64,000 nt of DNA from assembly GCA_002812745.2 (NCBI GenBank), contig NCSJ02000003.1, forward strand, positions 62,001 through 126,000. The letters run 5' to 3'. The notes under the pieces are model-generated. The model was not told where the DNA came from. It did no database searches and was given only the letters and a program-made list of their open reading frames with translations. The position numbers and the translations under genes were made by a program. This document shows positions 1 to 11,076 of the stretch, piece by piece. Every line of letters starts with the position of its first letter. Within the stretch, counting starts at the first letter, position 1. Source of the DNA: Scytalidium lignicola. Lineage: Eukaryota > Ascomycota > Leotiomycetes.

Positions 1-1353
1 GTAATCTCTAAGAGCGCGCTTCGAATAAGCTTTTACAGTTTTACGGGCCTTCATGCGCCTTTGTTCGGCTTCTGCCTCCACTTCACTTAGTGTAGGTATT
101 TCTACTGTTGAGGCAGTATTGCCGTTGACCTTTCCGTCTTTCGTGTTATTGATACCATGGCCTTGATTTGGAAGAGCCTGACTAACATGCTGAAAAGCAA
201 TCGTCAGGTAGACGCCAGCACGATGGAAGAGAAGCTGGGTCTCTAAGCTGCTAGGATGGTCCTCCTCATCTAACTTTGTTTCTTCTCTCCATCGATTACT
301 GCGTTGAGTCTCCGATGTTACCTCTTGTGCTAGTTGAAGCTGCTGTTGGCCTGCTTTATGTTGGTTCTGATAATATCTACAAATTTGTAGCGCTGTCGTA
401 AGGTCATGAGCTGCGCCCAAAAATTCGTCCTTGAACATCCTTGTCACTGCTCGAGTTCTCAGGACCTCGGCTTCGCTTGGTCGCTCAGTGATCACTTCGT
501 CCAAAGGCTTTAAGCTGGTACATTCAGCGAGCTGACGAGAGGGTATCTTTTCATGGAAAAAATGAACGTATTTTGCGTCAGGGTCAAGCGGGTTTCGTTG
601 TAAAACAAGTTGAGCTACATCCTCCAACGAAGAAGCCGATTGCATAGTGGCGACGCTGCAGGCAATCTCATCCAAATGATAAGCTTTTGAGAGCTTCTGA
701 GTAGCCTGCTCCCTCATCCGATGTTTGCGCTCTCTACTCAATTTCGCATTACCCCCCCCTCCAAGACCTAATCCCAAAGCTACCCCACTATTCGGAAACA
801 GACCATTGCTGGCGTTGAGTGAATTTGTGAGAGATGAGGAAGTAACACCGCTCGTAGCTCGTACTGCAAGATTTGTGGCATCATCAACGAGCTTTCGGAT
901 TTTAAGAAGGTCGAAGAATACTGCTGGGTCGATGGGTCGAGGACGGGGTAAGTTGTAGTTATTATTTGCGAGGCTTTCAAGAACTTCAGGGGGCAATTGT
1001 AGCCATGGGCCATGGAACGAGGATATATACCGCCAATGCCTGATATTTTGTCAGTTGTCAAAATCTAAGCATGGCAATTGCAGGTACCAGAGCTTTGCAA
1101 TGACTTGGCAGCAACATTGATATCGGTCATGTTTTTCTTGGGGAGGCAACCATAACAATTAGACACAGTAAACAAAGGTAATCGTGGCAATTGAAAGAAA
1201 GTAATGGGCATACTTATTTCGGCAGATAATCAAGGAAGAAGTGGAAGGTTGGACAGGCCTGGAGTCGTCTTGTTTAGACTTTAAGGACGAAATATTTGAG
1301 GAAATATTGGCGTCGGAGCCCTCGCCGGTGCTCTTATTCTTTTTCTTGGCCAT
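1..1353 (-). CDS. Conserved fungal protein with TPR-like helical region (3' end outside window)
   Basis: Partial gene read leftwards and cut by the window edge. Exon 1 is 1353-1214 and exon 2 runs from 1039 to beyond position 1; the 174-nt intron has a GTATGC donor, an AACTGAC branch-like site and an ATATCAG acceptor, and the join restores frame (ICRNK/HWRYIS). The visible 393 residues start with a Lys/Ser-rich leader (MAKKKNKS), then a conserved-looking block around LQLPPEVLESLANNNY and PRPRPIDPAVFFDLLKIRKL. Helical sequence follows, ending in an acidic/basic charged stretch (EVEAEAEQRRMKARKTVKAY). The spacing of Ala and bulky residues (AVTRMFKDEFLGAAHDLTTALQICRYY) looks like TPR helices. 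I recognise it only as a fungus-restricted protein sometimes annotated with vague names; no function is assigned. Confidence 0.7.
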
Positions 1354-1826
1354 ACTCGCGACATATGTTATAATAGATATGGTATCAACGAATGGTGTCC
1401 TATGCACAACATGACTGTTTCAGCTACGATGTAAGATCTTTGATATCAAATTCACTATGCGGCCTGTAAAGGTCCAGAATAGGAAATTTCGGATTAATAG
1501 TACAGCCGACAGCGCCAACGCTGCGATGTGTATGGTTGAATGTAGCTATCGCGCATACTGTAGCCCCTGCACTTACATCCTTGCTTCCCACTTATCAGAT
1601 TTAGGGTTGTTCCGTACGGTATCGGTCTAATACAATTATTATTATATCCAGATAGCTTGCAAAGTCATCCTCTAAGTTTGATTCTCAATCTTATAAGATC
1701 TTGAGATCCTATGGATATCCTAGGAAGAAAACGCCAATGCTACGCTGCTTTACCCTTGCCATAACTACTCTAAACATGAACCTTACTTTGCTATCACCAC
1801 TCCAGCGTTCAAATTTCATCTTTGCG
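1354..1826. other. Intergenic spacer between two leftward genes
   Basis: Spacer holding the presumed promoter of the TPR-like gene (right to left) and the 3' UTR of the Vps9 gene. AT-rich with no open frame of note and no recognisable RNA gene. Confidence 0.5.
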
Positions 1827-4426
1827 TCAAGAGCTGAGCGCTAGGCATGCGTCAACTGCAAGCCCAACTCTTATTAATATTAGCAAGGCCAAGGGAATAT
1901 GGTCATATCCATTCACTTACCTGCCGCCTTTTTGGATCACCACGTCACTAATGATATCTCTATCTAAGTCTGGAAACATAGATGCTAGTGTCTCAACAAC
2001 ATTGGAATGTTCTGCGCGTTGCAGTCTGTGAGCCTCTGCAGCTTCTGCACTAGCCTGTCGTGCTGCTGCGTCTTCCGCACTCATTCCGTCCCGAGCATTG
2101 TTTCCTTGGGATGTTGTCCTTAGAGGACTCTGAGGCCGCTCTGTGCTAACTCTTGGGGATGGTGTTAACCGCGGTGTGTTGCCCGGAAGAGGTGTTCTTG
2201 CAGGACCACTTTGAGAGGAAGGCCCATCCTCCGAAAAGATCCGGCCGATCGAAGTTAAGGGTTTTTGAATACTACGAAGCAGACCACTCATAGCCGCTTT
2301 TTCATCTGTGCCGCTTCCGCTTCCACCTTCATCTTCATTTGAGGATATTGATTTCCGTGGAGCTGAAATCTCTCCTTCTGTGGATTGTCGAGGTGTTACC
2401 TCTGCACGACTTGGTCCAGATTTCTCAGAAATTCGAGTCGGCGGGCTGGTTTGCTCGACCTCTGCCTGGTGTTTCTCTGCAATTGCTGAAACAGCCGCTT
2501 CTACATACTTCTCAAAATCTTCATCAGATATAGTCAAAGTGGTTCTGTCCAGATTCTCAATGAATTGAATAGCCCCCAGCTTGATTTTTATTAGCACTAT
2601 CTCTAAAGCTCGGATATGACAAGACTTACTAGGGAGGAAAGGTAGTAACCAGCTTCGCCTCCAAGCTTTTCTTGATTCCTAAATCTTAATATATACTGTA
2701 CGTTGGAGACGAGATGTTCCGGATTCGACTGAAGAACGACATATATGAGTAATGGCATGAAAGAATCTGCAGAGGAGTCGGATTTAGAATGCTTGAGCAG
2801 TCCTGTAACTGATTAGACTTGGCAGTAGCAATAGAATTGAGTTTTAGACTTACCAAAAATTACTTTACAACAGTTTAGTACGCAAATTATTTTGTCTCGA
2901 GGAGCTCTATACGTTTTTATTTTAAGCAGTTCTGTCAATATGATAGTCAGTTCAATAATCTTGGCGGGGAGGCTGCAAGATATACCTTGCTGTGCAAGCA
3001 CTAAGAAGCGTTTGCCACTGTCACCAACAGGAGGAATATCTAAGTGTTCCTCCTTCACCCATGAGTAAATGCTTATTTTCTGTGCTAACACATCGTCACG
3101 CTCTACGTCCTCTTGGTGTTGACCTCTCCTTCCAGGGCCCATAGGACGGTCAGCACCTTTCCGTCTCGGCTTCGATCCAGGAATCGGTTGAGGAGGTGGT
3201 ATTGCCGGTGAGAATGTTTGGGTGTAAAGTCTATTCATGACTAACTTTTCCATTCCTTCACGAGCATTATCAAACTCGGCATCGGAAACCTCCCGCCAAA
3301 CTTCACACTGGCCCATCTTATTTGTTATGAAAGCCAAGAAGTCACTAATTATTTTCACTTGTTCATGTACCATCCACTGCTTCTTGCTAAATTCTTGTAA
3401 GAAGGACCTTAGAAACTTTGCCACTGGATCCGCTGTCTTATGTCTCAATTGCTCCAAAAACCTATGGAAATCAAAAGGCAGGTCTGATTCTGGCTCCGGT
3501 TCCGGAGGCGGAGGCCTATGCAACGGAGCATTACTAGGATTTATTGGAGAATCTATAATTGAATACCGGTCTTCCACCCCCCTCGGGGGACTGAAGCTTT
3601 TAATTGAACCGGGTTTTGGTGGAACTGCAGGACCGACATCATTTCTCGATGGGTCATTTGAGGATAGTCGGAACTCTTCCAAGCTCTGAGCTACACTAGG
3701 ATTCAGTGGTTCCAGACTCGATTTTCGCGGGGGATGTTGTATGGGATGGCCAAGAAGTGGTCCAGCAATCTCGAGACGTGGTGACATAACTTCTTCATGG
3801 CCAGGTCCTTGTCCTTCTTCACTAAACTGATCCATAATACTTTGGATTTCCGAACTCGATCCCCCTTCACGCTCATCTTCACTTGTCTGCTGCTTTTCAT
3901 CAAAACCTGCGTCTGACCTAGTTGGTGATCTAGGCACCTCTGCTGTAAGAGCATAGTTTGGTATGCTTGCATCTCGAGATGACGATCGCGAGGGCGGTTG
4001 CGAGGATGTAGGTGTCGGTGGAGCATGACCCAAAAAGGTACTGTTCCCAGTATATAGGTGTTGGTGTGATATGTCTCCGGTAGGAGGAGTATCCGGCTTT
4101 AAAGTAGCTGTAGATGACTCCATGGGGTCGGCAGAATATGTCGTCTCAGCGATTCCAGATCCTTCACTCATCGTAGTTGTTTCTAGCTTTTCCATGGTTG
4201 TATCTTCCTCTTCTTTCTCTAAGCCTGTAGGCTTCGCCTGAGAGTCCTCTTGCAGCTCAAGGATGTCAACACTGCCCGAAACCTGCCGCTCAGCCTCTCC
4301 GCCATCACGGATAACTGGGGCGCTTCCTTCCAAACTCCCTTCCTTTTCCGGAACTATGCTAGATGATTTATTTGTAAGTTCATTCTCGCGGGTTATATTC
4401 TCTTCCGGCTGTCTGGGAGGAGACAT
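1827..4426 (-). CDS. VPS9: Vps9-type Rab5 guanine nucleotide exchange factor (VPS9 + CUE domains)
   Basis: Five exons: 4426-2986, 2931-2854, 2802-2630, 2579-1921 and 1869-1827 (797 aa). The first ~330 residues are Ser/Pro/Glu-rich and probably disordered. A helical bundle (FDFHRFLEQLRHK...) then leads into the VPS9 catalytic domain at about 438-580, with the conserved run ADSFMPLLIYVVLQSNP carrying the Asp and Pro typical of the GTPase contact, and GYYLSSL. The C terminus is a ubiquitin-binding CUE domain (VETLASMFPDLDRDIISDVV...VGLAVDACLAL), whose last 14 residues lie in a 43-nt exon. By family knowledge it activates Vps21/Ypt52 Rab5-like GTPases on endosomes in vacuolar protein sorting, and CUE binds ubiquitin. 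It is divergent from the ASNSD1-like gene, with 532 bp between the start codons. If the last intron is missed, the protein appears truncated inside the CUE domain. Confidence 0.9.
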
Positions 4427-4958
4427 GCATCCGCCAGCGCCTCAAACAGGCGTATACTGGTTGAGTTGGTATTCTTAGCGGGGTATTCGTTGAGACGTAG
4501 ACGTCGCGGGACTTCGAGGGCAAGCAGCGTGCGACTGAAACAAAACAAGCGTCAGATATATTCGGCGGTCAGGCATCTGGGGCCTTGCGATTATGAGTTT
4601 GTCTTCGGTGTTGGTTAGTGATCTTCATAGGTTATGGTCTAACAGCCACCAAGTCATAGGGTAGGGGACTCTATACCTTGCTCACCTTGGTAACTTGGCT
4701 TTACCAATAGCAATACATTTGAAGCGAGATAGGCAACGGTTGTCGTGTGATAAAATAGCTGGACATATTTATAGATAGACTAATAGATATCTAGTCCGAC
4801 TTATTCTTGTTCAGCCCCGGACCTCGCTTGCACAACATTCAGGTGAAAAGCATCAACTACCTCTGACTTTGAACCTGCAATACTTAATCGGCAATGGAAG
4901 TGTTGAATAAGAGTACAGCGTGATCTCTGCTCACTGGCCGGAAGTTGTCACACTGGAG
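4427..4958. promoter_or_regulatory. Shared upstream region of the Vps9 and ASNSD1-like genes
   Basis: The 532 bp between two divergent start codons must hold both promoters. An AT-rich segment (ATATTTATAGATAG near 4766) is the only TATA-like feature. No known operator was recognised. Confidence 0.45.
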
Positions 4959-6880
4959 ATGTGTGGTATATTTGCCTCGGTTTCCACTCGTGAATATCAA
5001 CACCAGAGCGGTGAGCTTACACAACTACTCTGCAATAGAGGTCCAGATCACATTGGACAAGTCCAATCAAAATTTACTGTCAAGGATGGAGCCACGTACT
5101 GGTTGTCATTTACATCCACGGTATTGGCTCTAAGAGGCGGTCACTTAACCCCACAGCCTTTTAAATCTCCGACCAGCAGCTCTGTTCTTTGCTGGAACGG
5201 CGAGGCTTGGAAAGTTGGCCAAGATAATGTTGAAGGTAACGATGGCCAAGTCATTTTCGATCTTCTTTTAAACGCAAGCGCATGTAAGAAGTTAGCATGG
5301 GATTCAAGAATAGCTGTTCTTGAAGTTCTTCAGAGCATTGCTGGCCCTTTCGCATTTTTCTTTTACGACGCGGTTCACAATCAAATATATTTTGGCCGTG
5401 ATCGCCTTGGACGTCGGTCTCTCCTCTATAATGTTGCTCGGTATCCGGAGTCATTGGAGTTTGCTAGCGTTGGGGATTCCATAGGGGGAAGGTGGCAAGA
5501 GGTTGAGGCCGATGGGGTCTACATCCTGTCGTTGACAAATGGAATTCCAATTTTAGGTGGTAATGCAGAGGATAATGTTCTATTAAGCTCAATAACATCG
5601 ATATGCACGGTGTCTTGGAGCTCTACAAACTCCGATTCCGAGGTAAGAATGGTTCGTTAAGTCTCATTGCTTCTTGCCTTTTTCCCTTATAATTATTATG
5701 ATAGTCGATACTTGATGTTCTGATCAAAGTTCAACAGACACTGTCAATAGGCAAATTCAATCGAGATATTCCTGACCGGACTTATAGCTTAAATGCATTG
5801 TCGCCATCAGTGATTGAGCTTCGACATCAGCTAAATGAGTCTCTTAAGCTCAGGCTTCTCAATATCCCCGTACCGCCAGGGTTAGACCAGGCTCATAATG
5901 CCCGTGTTGCTATCCTCTTTTCTGGTGGGCTTGATTGTACCGTTTTAGCACGTATGACACACGATGTTATACCAATAGATCAAGAAATTGATTTATTAAA
6001 TGTCGCTTTTGAGAATCCTAGAGTGGTACAAGCGGCAATAAAAGCTGCTAGCAAGCAACCATCTAACGTGTATATCTCTCCTTATGAGGCTTGTCCCGAT
6101 AGAGAAACTGGTAGGAAAGCATTTAGAGAACTCCAGGATGTTTGCCCTGATAGAAAGTGGCGATTCATAGCTGTGAGTCAATTGTCTCTGATGCGGAGTC
6201 ACCAATGCTGAATAATTACAGATTAATGTGCCGTATGCCGAAACAGTTGAGCATAGATTGAGAGTTGTAAACTTGATTCGACCTCATCAAACTGAGATGG
6301 ATCTCTCAATAGCATACGCATTATATTTTGCTGCTCGTGGCGTTGGGGTCGCATCAGTTAATCAAGAGAACAACAATTTCTCATACGCTACAACAGCCCG
6401 GGTTCTTCTCTCTGGTTTAGGTGCTGATGAGTTGTTTGGAGGTTATACACGCCACGCAACTGCCTTCAGTAGACATGGATTCCCTGGCCTCCTTGATGAA
6501 ATCGAATTGGATGTTGGTAGACTAGGGAAAAGGAACCTGGGTCGAGATGACCGCGTGATATCACACTGGGGAAAAGAAGCCCGTTTTCCATACCTTGATG
6601 AGTCTCTTGTGAAATGGGCAGTCGAGAGACCGATCTGGGACAAATGCAGCTTCCATGAAAATGGCACGACAGAACTACTAGATTTTGATCCCAGCAAAAG
6701 AGTCCTTCGTTTACTAGCTGACGAGCTTGGAATGCATAATGTCGCAAAAGAGAAAAAGCGGGCGGTAAGTACCTCGATATATCAGAAGAGTTTGAAGCTA
6801 AATCACACTAGATTCAGTTTGGTACAAGAACAGCAAAGATGGAGATGGGGAATACGAAGGGAACCAATCTAATATCATAA
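4959..6880 (+). CDS. Asparagine synthetase domain protein (ASNSD1/YML096W-like)
   Basis: Exons 4959-5642, 5705-6172, 6222-6764 and 6812-6880 (587 aa). The start is fixed by MCGIF: processing exposes Cys2, the nucleophile of class-II (Ntn) glutamine amidotransferases. The N-terminal ~220 residues carry CNRGPDH and GPFAFFFYD, as in asparagine synthetase. The C-terminal half has the ATP-pyrophosphatase PP-loop SGGLDCTVLA at about 301-310 and the downstream LSGLGADELFGGY motif. Overall layout and length fit the ASNSD1 family rather than canonical Asn1, because a long linker separates the two domains and the extreme C terminus is short. By homology it may transfer amide nitrogen in an ATP-dependent reaction, but the in vivo substrate of this family is not settled. 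All four exon joins keep frame with consensus GT...AG introns of 47-62 nt. Confidence 0.88.
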
Positions 6881-7573
6881 AGTTCTGCATACAAGGCTAT
6901 GATGATAGAAAGATACTGCTGAATTGTCTGGTGGACTTATCCGTGTGTTTCTACTTAGTAGTAACCTGGATGAAGACGGGTTTTGAGTGAAGCCCGATCT
7001 AGATAATAGTGATGCAGTAAAGGCAAGTCTGAGCCGATTTGAATATTAAGATTTCTGAGCACAAATATCTTGGTTACATTTAGTAAAATGCGAGGATTAA
7101 ACAAGCCTTTATTCTCGGGGAGAATGCATATAGACAATTTCAATGATCAATGGACGGTTAAATAAATCCAGACACTCGTGACAATTGTCTATTTCGACTC
7201 ATGTTCTGCAGATCTCGACCCCTCAGAGAAGTTATTATTCCCGCACCAATCATCCCTGTGCAGAAGCCCGAGAAAAGGCCATACTTCTCCACCTGCTCCG
7301 TTCATAGCTATACCGACTGCGAAAAATGGTTAAATGTTAAATGTTGTAACATTCTCTATGGTGGAAATTCTAATCCCTAGATCTTGCTGACTGGTAGGTG
7401 CATTTCTCAATTCCTAAACATCTCCACCGGAGAGAATATGGTGACGGCTCTCCAACGGAGATATATAGCCGGAAGTCTCTCTTTCACAGCTAATGCCTGA
7501 TTAAATTTTTTGGATATTGTACACCGACAATATTTCTCTTCCATCTATTTGTCTTCTAGAGAATCTACGTAAT
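6881..7573. other. Intergenic spacer before GH53 gene
   Basis: AT-rich 3' UTR of the ASNSD1-like gene and promoter of the galactanase. No credible gene. A CreA-like GC box or XlnR-type GGCTAAA site was looked for and not clearly seen. Confidence 0.4.
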
Positions 7574-8832
7574 ATGCGATTTCGTAGCTTAATTTGTCTA
7601 GCTCTGCCATTTGTGGTAGCAGTACCAACGCAACCCTCTAAGTAGATGAATATTCATGAAGCAAAAATTCATACACACTGACATACTGTACTTGCAGCTT
7701 GCATCATCCAGAACCATTCTTTTACAAAGGCCATGACCTAAGCTCCTTAAAGACAATGCAAGATGCCGGGTTTATATATAAAGATACAGAGCGCAACAAC
7801 GTGACGAGACCTGCGGAGGACATTCTCGGTGATGGTGGCATGAATACCGTACGGCTTCGGATATGGGTAAATCCAGAGGGTGGTACGAATGGACTATCAT
7901 ATACTATTGACCTTGCTCGACAATTCCTACGCAAAGGTTATAAGATATACCTCGACTTCCACTTTTCGTAAGTAATTATCACTTATAGCAATGCTTCCCT
8001 AATTTCTGTCAGGGATTCATGGGCAGACCCAAATAAACAACCACCACCAGCTGCGTGGCCGACAACTCTGGGTCTTTTGGCCTCCACACTTCGAAGCTAC
8101 GTTAAAGATACCCTAGTATCATTCAAGGAAGCTGGTATCGACCTCACACTGGTCGCCCTTGGAAATGAGATACGCCATGGGATGCTTTGGCCCTTGGGAT
8201 ATGCAGATGTTGACATTGAGCCCTGGCCAGCCACCGTGAAAAACTTCTCAAATTTAGCTTTTCTATGGAAGGAAGCAAGAGCTGGTGTTGATGATGCTGT
8301 TCATGCCGGTGTTCCAAAGCCACAAGTTCTCATCCACATTGATGATGGCTGGAACTTGACACTGCAACAACGATGGTTCGGCGCCATGACGGAAAATGGT
8401 TTGCCAATCAGTGCCTGGGACGTATTTGGATTCAGCTTTTATCCCTTCTATGGGACGGCTGCGACTTTTGCTAACCTCAGAAATACTGTGAATACTCTTG
8501 CTGAAGAGTATCGGAAGCCAATCCAGGTGGTAGAAACGGACTATCCTGCTATCTGCAATGGTGAATACAATCCAATTCCGCCGTCCTCCGAGCCCGAAAT
8601 TTCGTATAGTGTTGCTGGGCAGACAGAGTGGACAGACGATGTTATTTCAATTGTTAAACAGATTCCGTATGGACTTGGAAGAGGAGTGCATTACTGGGAG
8701 CCAGCATGGTTGAACTCCACTAGTCTTGGGAGCGACTGCAACGATGCAATATTATTTTCTGCTGATTACAGAAGTCCACAAATTGTTGGATACTCTAGAA
8801 GTTCTGTAGACATGTTCAGAGTCAAGACTTAG
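7574..8832 (+). CDS. Secreted arabinogalactan endo-beta-1,4-galactanase, GH53
   Basis: Exons 7574-7641, 7698-7967 and 8013-8832 (385 aa). The start gives a typical signal peptide (MRFRSLICLALPFVVAVPT, basic then hydrophobic). The mature protein begins near LHHPEPFFYKGHDLSS and has the GH53 core: GMNTVRLRIWVNP, YLDFHFSDSWADP, and LVALGNEIRHGMLWP with the acid/base Glu165 in GNEI. PIQVVETDYP carries the nucleophile Glu287, and GRGVHYWEPAW closes the barrel. The family hydrolyses beta-1,4-galactan side chains of pectic arabinogalactan I, so the enzyme likely acts outside the cell on plant wall material. Its length is within the usual fungal range, though slightly long. Neighbours are housekeeping genes, so it is not part of a visible CAZyme cluster. 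Confidence 0.92.
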
Positions 8833-9438
8833 ACAAAAAGCCAATCACGCGAGCAGGATCGACTCGTGTAAGTATATTAATAGCACTGGGATATCACATA
8901 AAATAATAGTATTCATCCGCTGCCTTATCACGCCGAGACAAATCTTTATCTTGAATAAGGGGAGAAAATGAGATAAGAAATTATGTCCACGAACAATTGC
9001 CAAAATTTAGATCAAGACTCCAAACAATTATCTCGTTTATCATCACATGTTTGGTGGCTGATTTTGATACACTGGGTGATCGTCGCAAAACTGCAAGCCG
9101 AAGTAGATTAGTGGGCTGCGCATTATGCATTACGCGGCTATCCAGTAAGACCAACTTCACCTATCTTACAACAGCCATTTCTATGTAGCTATCATCGAGT
9201 AAATTCTGATGTGGAGCAATCTATCGATATTTCTAGAAGAGCTTTTTCGATTTTCCATGCTAATTTCGTTCAGCCATTCCGCTGACTAGGCGCCGACGCC
9301 TCGTTTCCGAATTAGTCAAGGCTGGGTGTAGATCATTGTCCTTGGACGAAGCCGCCAGACCCAATCCTCACGTCATTCATTTTCAGTGTGCCACCTTGCT
9401 TTTGTCCCTTTACCCTATTGTTTGAGCTATTAGCCAAG
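8833..9438. other. Intergenic spacer before Mpv17-family gene
   Basis: 3' UTR of the galactanase and promoter of the membrane protein gene. A pyrimidine-rich patch (GCTTTTGTCCCTTTACCC) lies just upstream of the candidate ATG at 9439. No other feature recognised. Confidence 0.4.
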
Positions 9439-10503
9439 ATGGTGTTCGATCTTCAACGGCGTCAGCTTGTGCGTGCGGTGAATAGCAAGTACATTTTTGG
9501 GATCATTGTAAGTGGCCCCGACTGAGTCTATGACGCGGGGCGCAGAGCTAGATTCAAAGTGCATCTGCTGATATCCAAATCTTCCTGATAACAGCCCCTT
9601 TTACATGCTATCGTTGCTTTGATAGAACTTGTGATAATGTCGAGGCTGATAGCCAAGTTTAACAGCTACTATGCTGACCGTCCTCGTAAGATAATCTATC
9701 TGATAACCACGCAATGCTACCAAAATGCTGACACTGTCTAGTCCTTACGATGATGATATCAAATGCTGTCTTGGGAGGTATGGCAGACACAGTAGCACAA
9801 AGCATAACAGCAATCAGACAAAGAGCTTTAAGGAGAAAGGCCTGGAAGGATGACCCTGTCTCTATTGAGATCCATGAGCTTGATAGGAAGAATCCTTTGA
9901 CTGAATATGACCTCATCCCAGAATCAAATGACCTGCCTCCTCCATTTAACTTTGAACGATTGACTCGGTTCATGGCATACGGTTTGGGAATGGCACCAAT
10001 TCAGTTCAAGTGGTTTCAGTTCTTATCTCGAGCTTTCCCTATCACGAAGACAGCTGGGCTCGTACCAGCGATGAAGAGAGTCGCATTTGACCAACTTATC
10101 TTCGCGCCTTGCGGTAAGCATATGCTTCAATTGAAGGAGAATTTGACATACTGATGCCATCTAGGAATCGCATTCTTCTTCACTGTCATGACAGTGGCAG
10201 AAGGTGGTGGAAAGCGAGCAGTTGGCCACAAGTTGCGCGATATGTATGTCCCAACACTGAAGGCAAACTATTTGCTCTGGCCGGCAGTTCAAATAATCAA
10301 TTTCCGGCTTATGCCTGTCCAGTTCCAACTTGTAAGTGACGTCGTTGTTGCCCTTTCCTGATGAACGTCTGCTAAGTTTGACATAGCCATTTGTCTCGAC
10401 TGTTGGTATTGCCTGGACGGCATATCTTTCGCTCACGAACGCTGCTGAGGATGTCATCGATGCGCGATCAGCTCCTCAGACACCACGCATTCAATTAACA
10501 TAA
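9439..10503 (+). CDS. Mpv17/PMP22-family integral membrane protein
   Basis: Exons 9439-9507, 9595-9685, 9742-10113, 10165-10331 and 10387-10503 give 271 aa. A shorter product of 234 aa would start at ATG 9637. The core shows family hallmarks: a first helix with RPLLTMMISNAVLGGMADTVAQ, then GLGMAPIQFKWFQFLSRAFP, RVAFDQLIFAPCG, KANYLLWPAVQIINFRLMPVQFQLPFVSTVGIAWTAYLS. Four membrane spans are expected. Family members sit in peroxisomal, mitochondrial inner or vacuolar membranes; this one also has a long charged loop (RKAWKDDPVSIEIHELDRKNP) between spans 1 and 2. The upstream ATG at 9439 has a strong context (AAG ATG G) and joins in frame through a good intron (GTAAGT...ACAG), adding a hydrophobic segment. 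Which start is used is unresolved. Confidence 0.82.
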
Positions 10504-11076
10504 ACCAGGTCAACATTTGGGTGGGATCATAGACGGATCGGATGGAGTATCAATATCATTTTTTGTATGGTGTAACAGGCGTTTAGGCATAGGAGGCAAC
10601 ATTCGTAACATTGGTAACATTATTGTACAATTAACGATGGCATCATGTTGTACTACCCCTCGGAGTTTTAAAAACATTCCATTTCAACCTTATGATGTTG
10701 GTGCTGATTTAACCGTCTCAATCTCTTCCTGCAAACCACTCACAAACGCTGTCGCTCAGTTTTCTCCTATTGGATCATGTTTTTAATACGGGATGGCCAA
10801 ACACTAACAAAACGATGCGAATGCTCATACGATCCGGTTTGATCCTTCGTAGCCAATTCTTGCGCGGGATGTCCGCCACCCCTCGTTACCGAAAGTGATG
10901 TGATGCCATGAGCTCTAAAACCACCCCACCAGGTTCATGGAGGGGTAAATAATTCCCGCGCTTTCTTCAGCTACCCACCAAATACTACTTGACAGCAACG
11001 CTCTCTCTAAAACTCTGAAACTCTGTTTTTACGAAGACAAACAGTCCTATTTCTGTCACGTAGAGCAATTATAATC
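10504..11076. promoter_or_regulatory. Upstream region of phosphoglycerate kinase
   Basis: 573 bp holding the 3' UTR of the Mpv17-family gene and the PGK promoter. A GTAAATAATT element lies near 10945. Just before the ATG come CT-rich stretches (CTCTCTCTAAAACTCTG), as is usual for strongly expressed glycolytic genes of filamentous fungi. No specific factor site is claimed. Confidence 0.5.

Noticed and set aside
3237..3689. 150-codon frame on the + strand
   Set aside because: Antisense shadow of the Vps9 coding exon.
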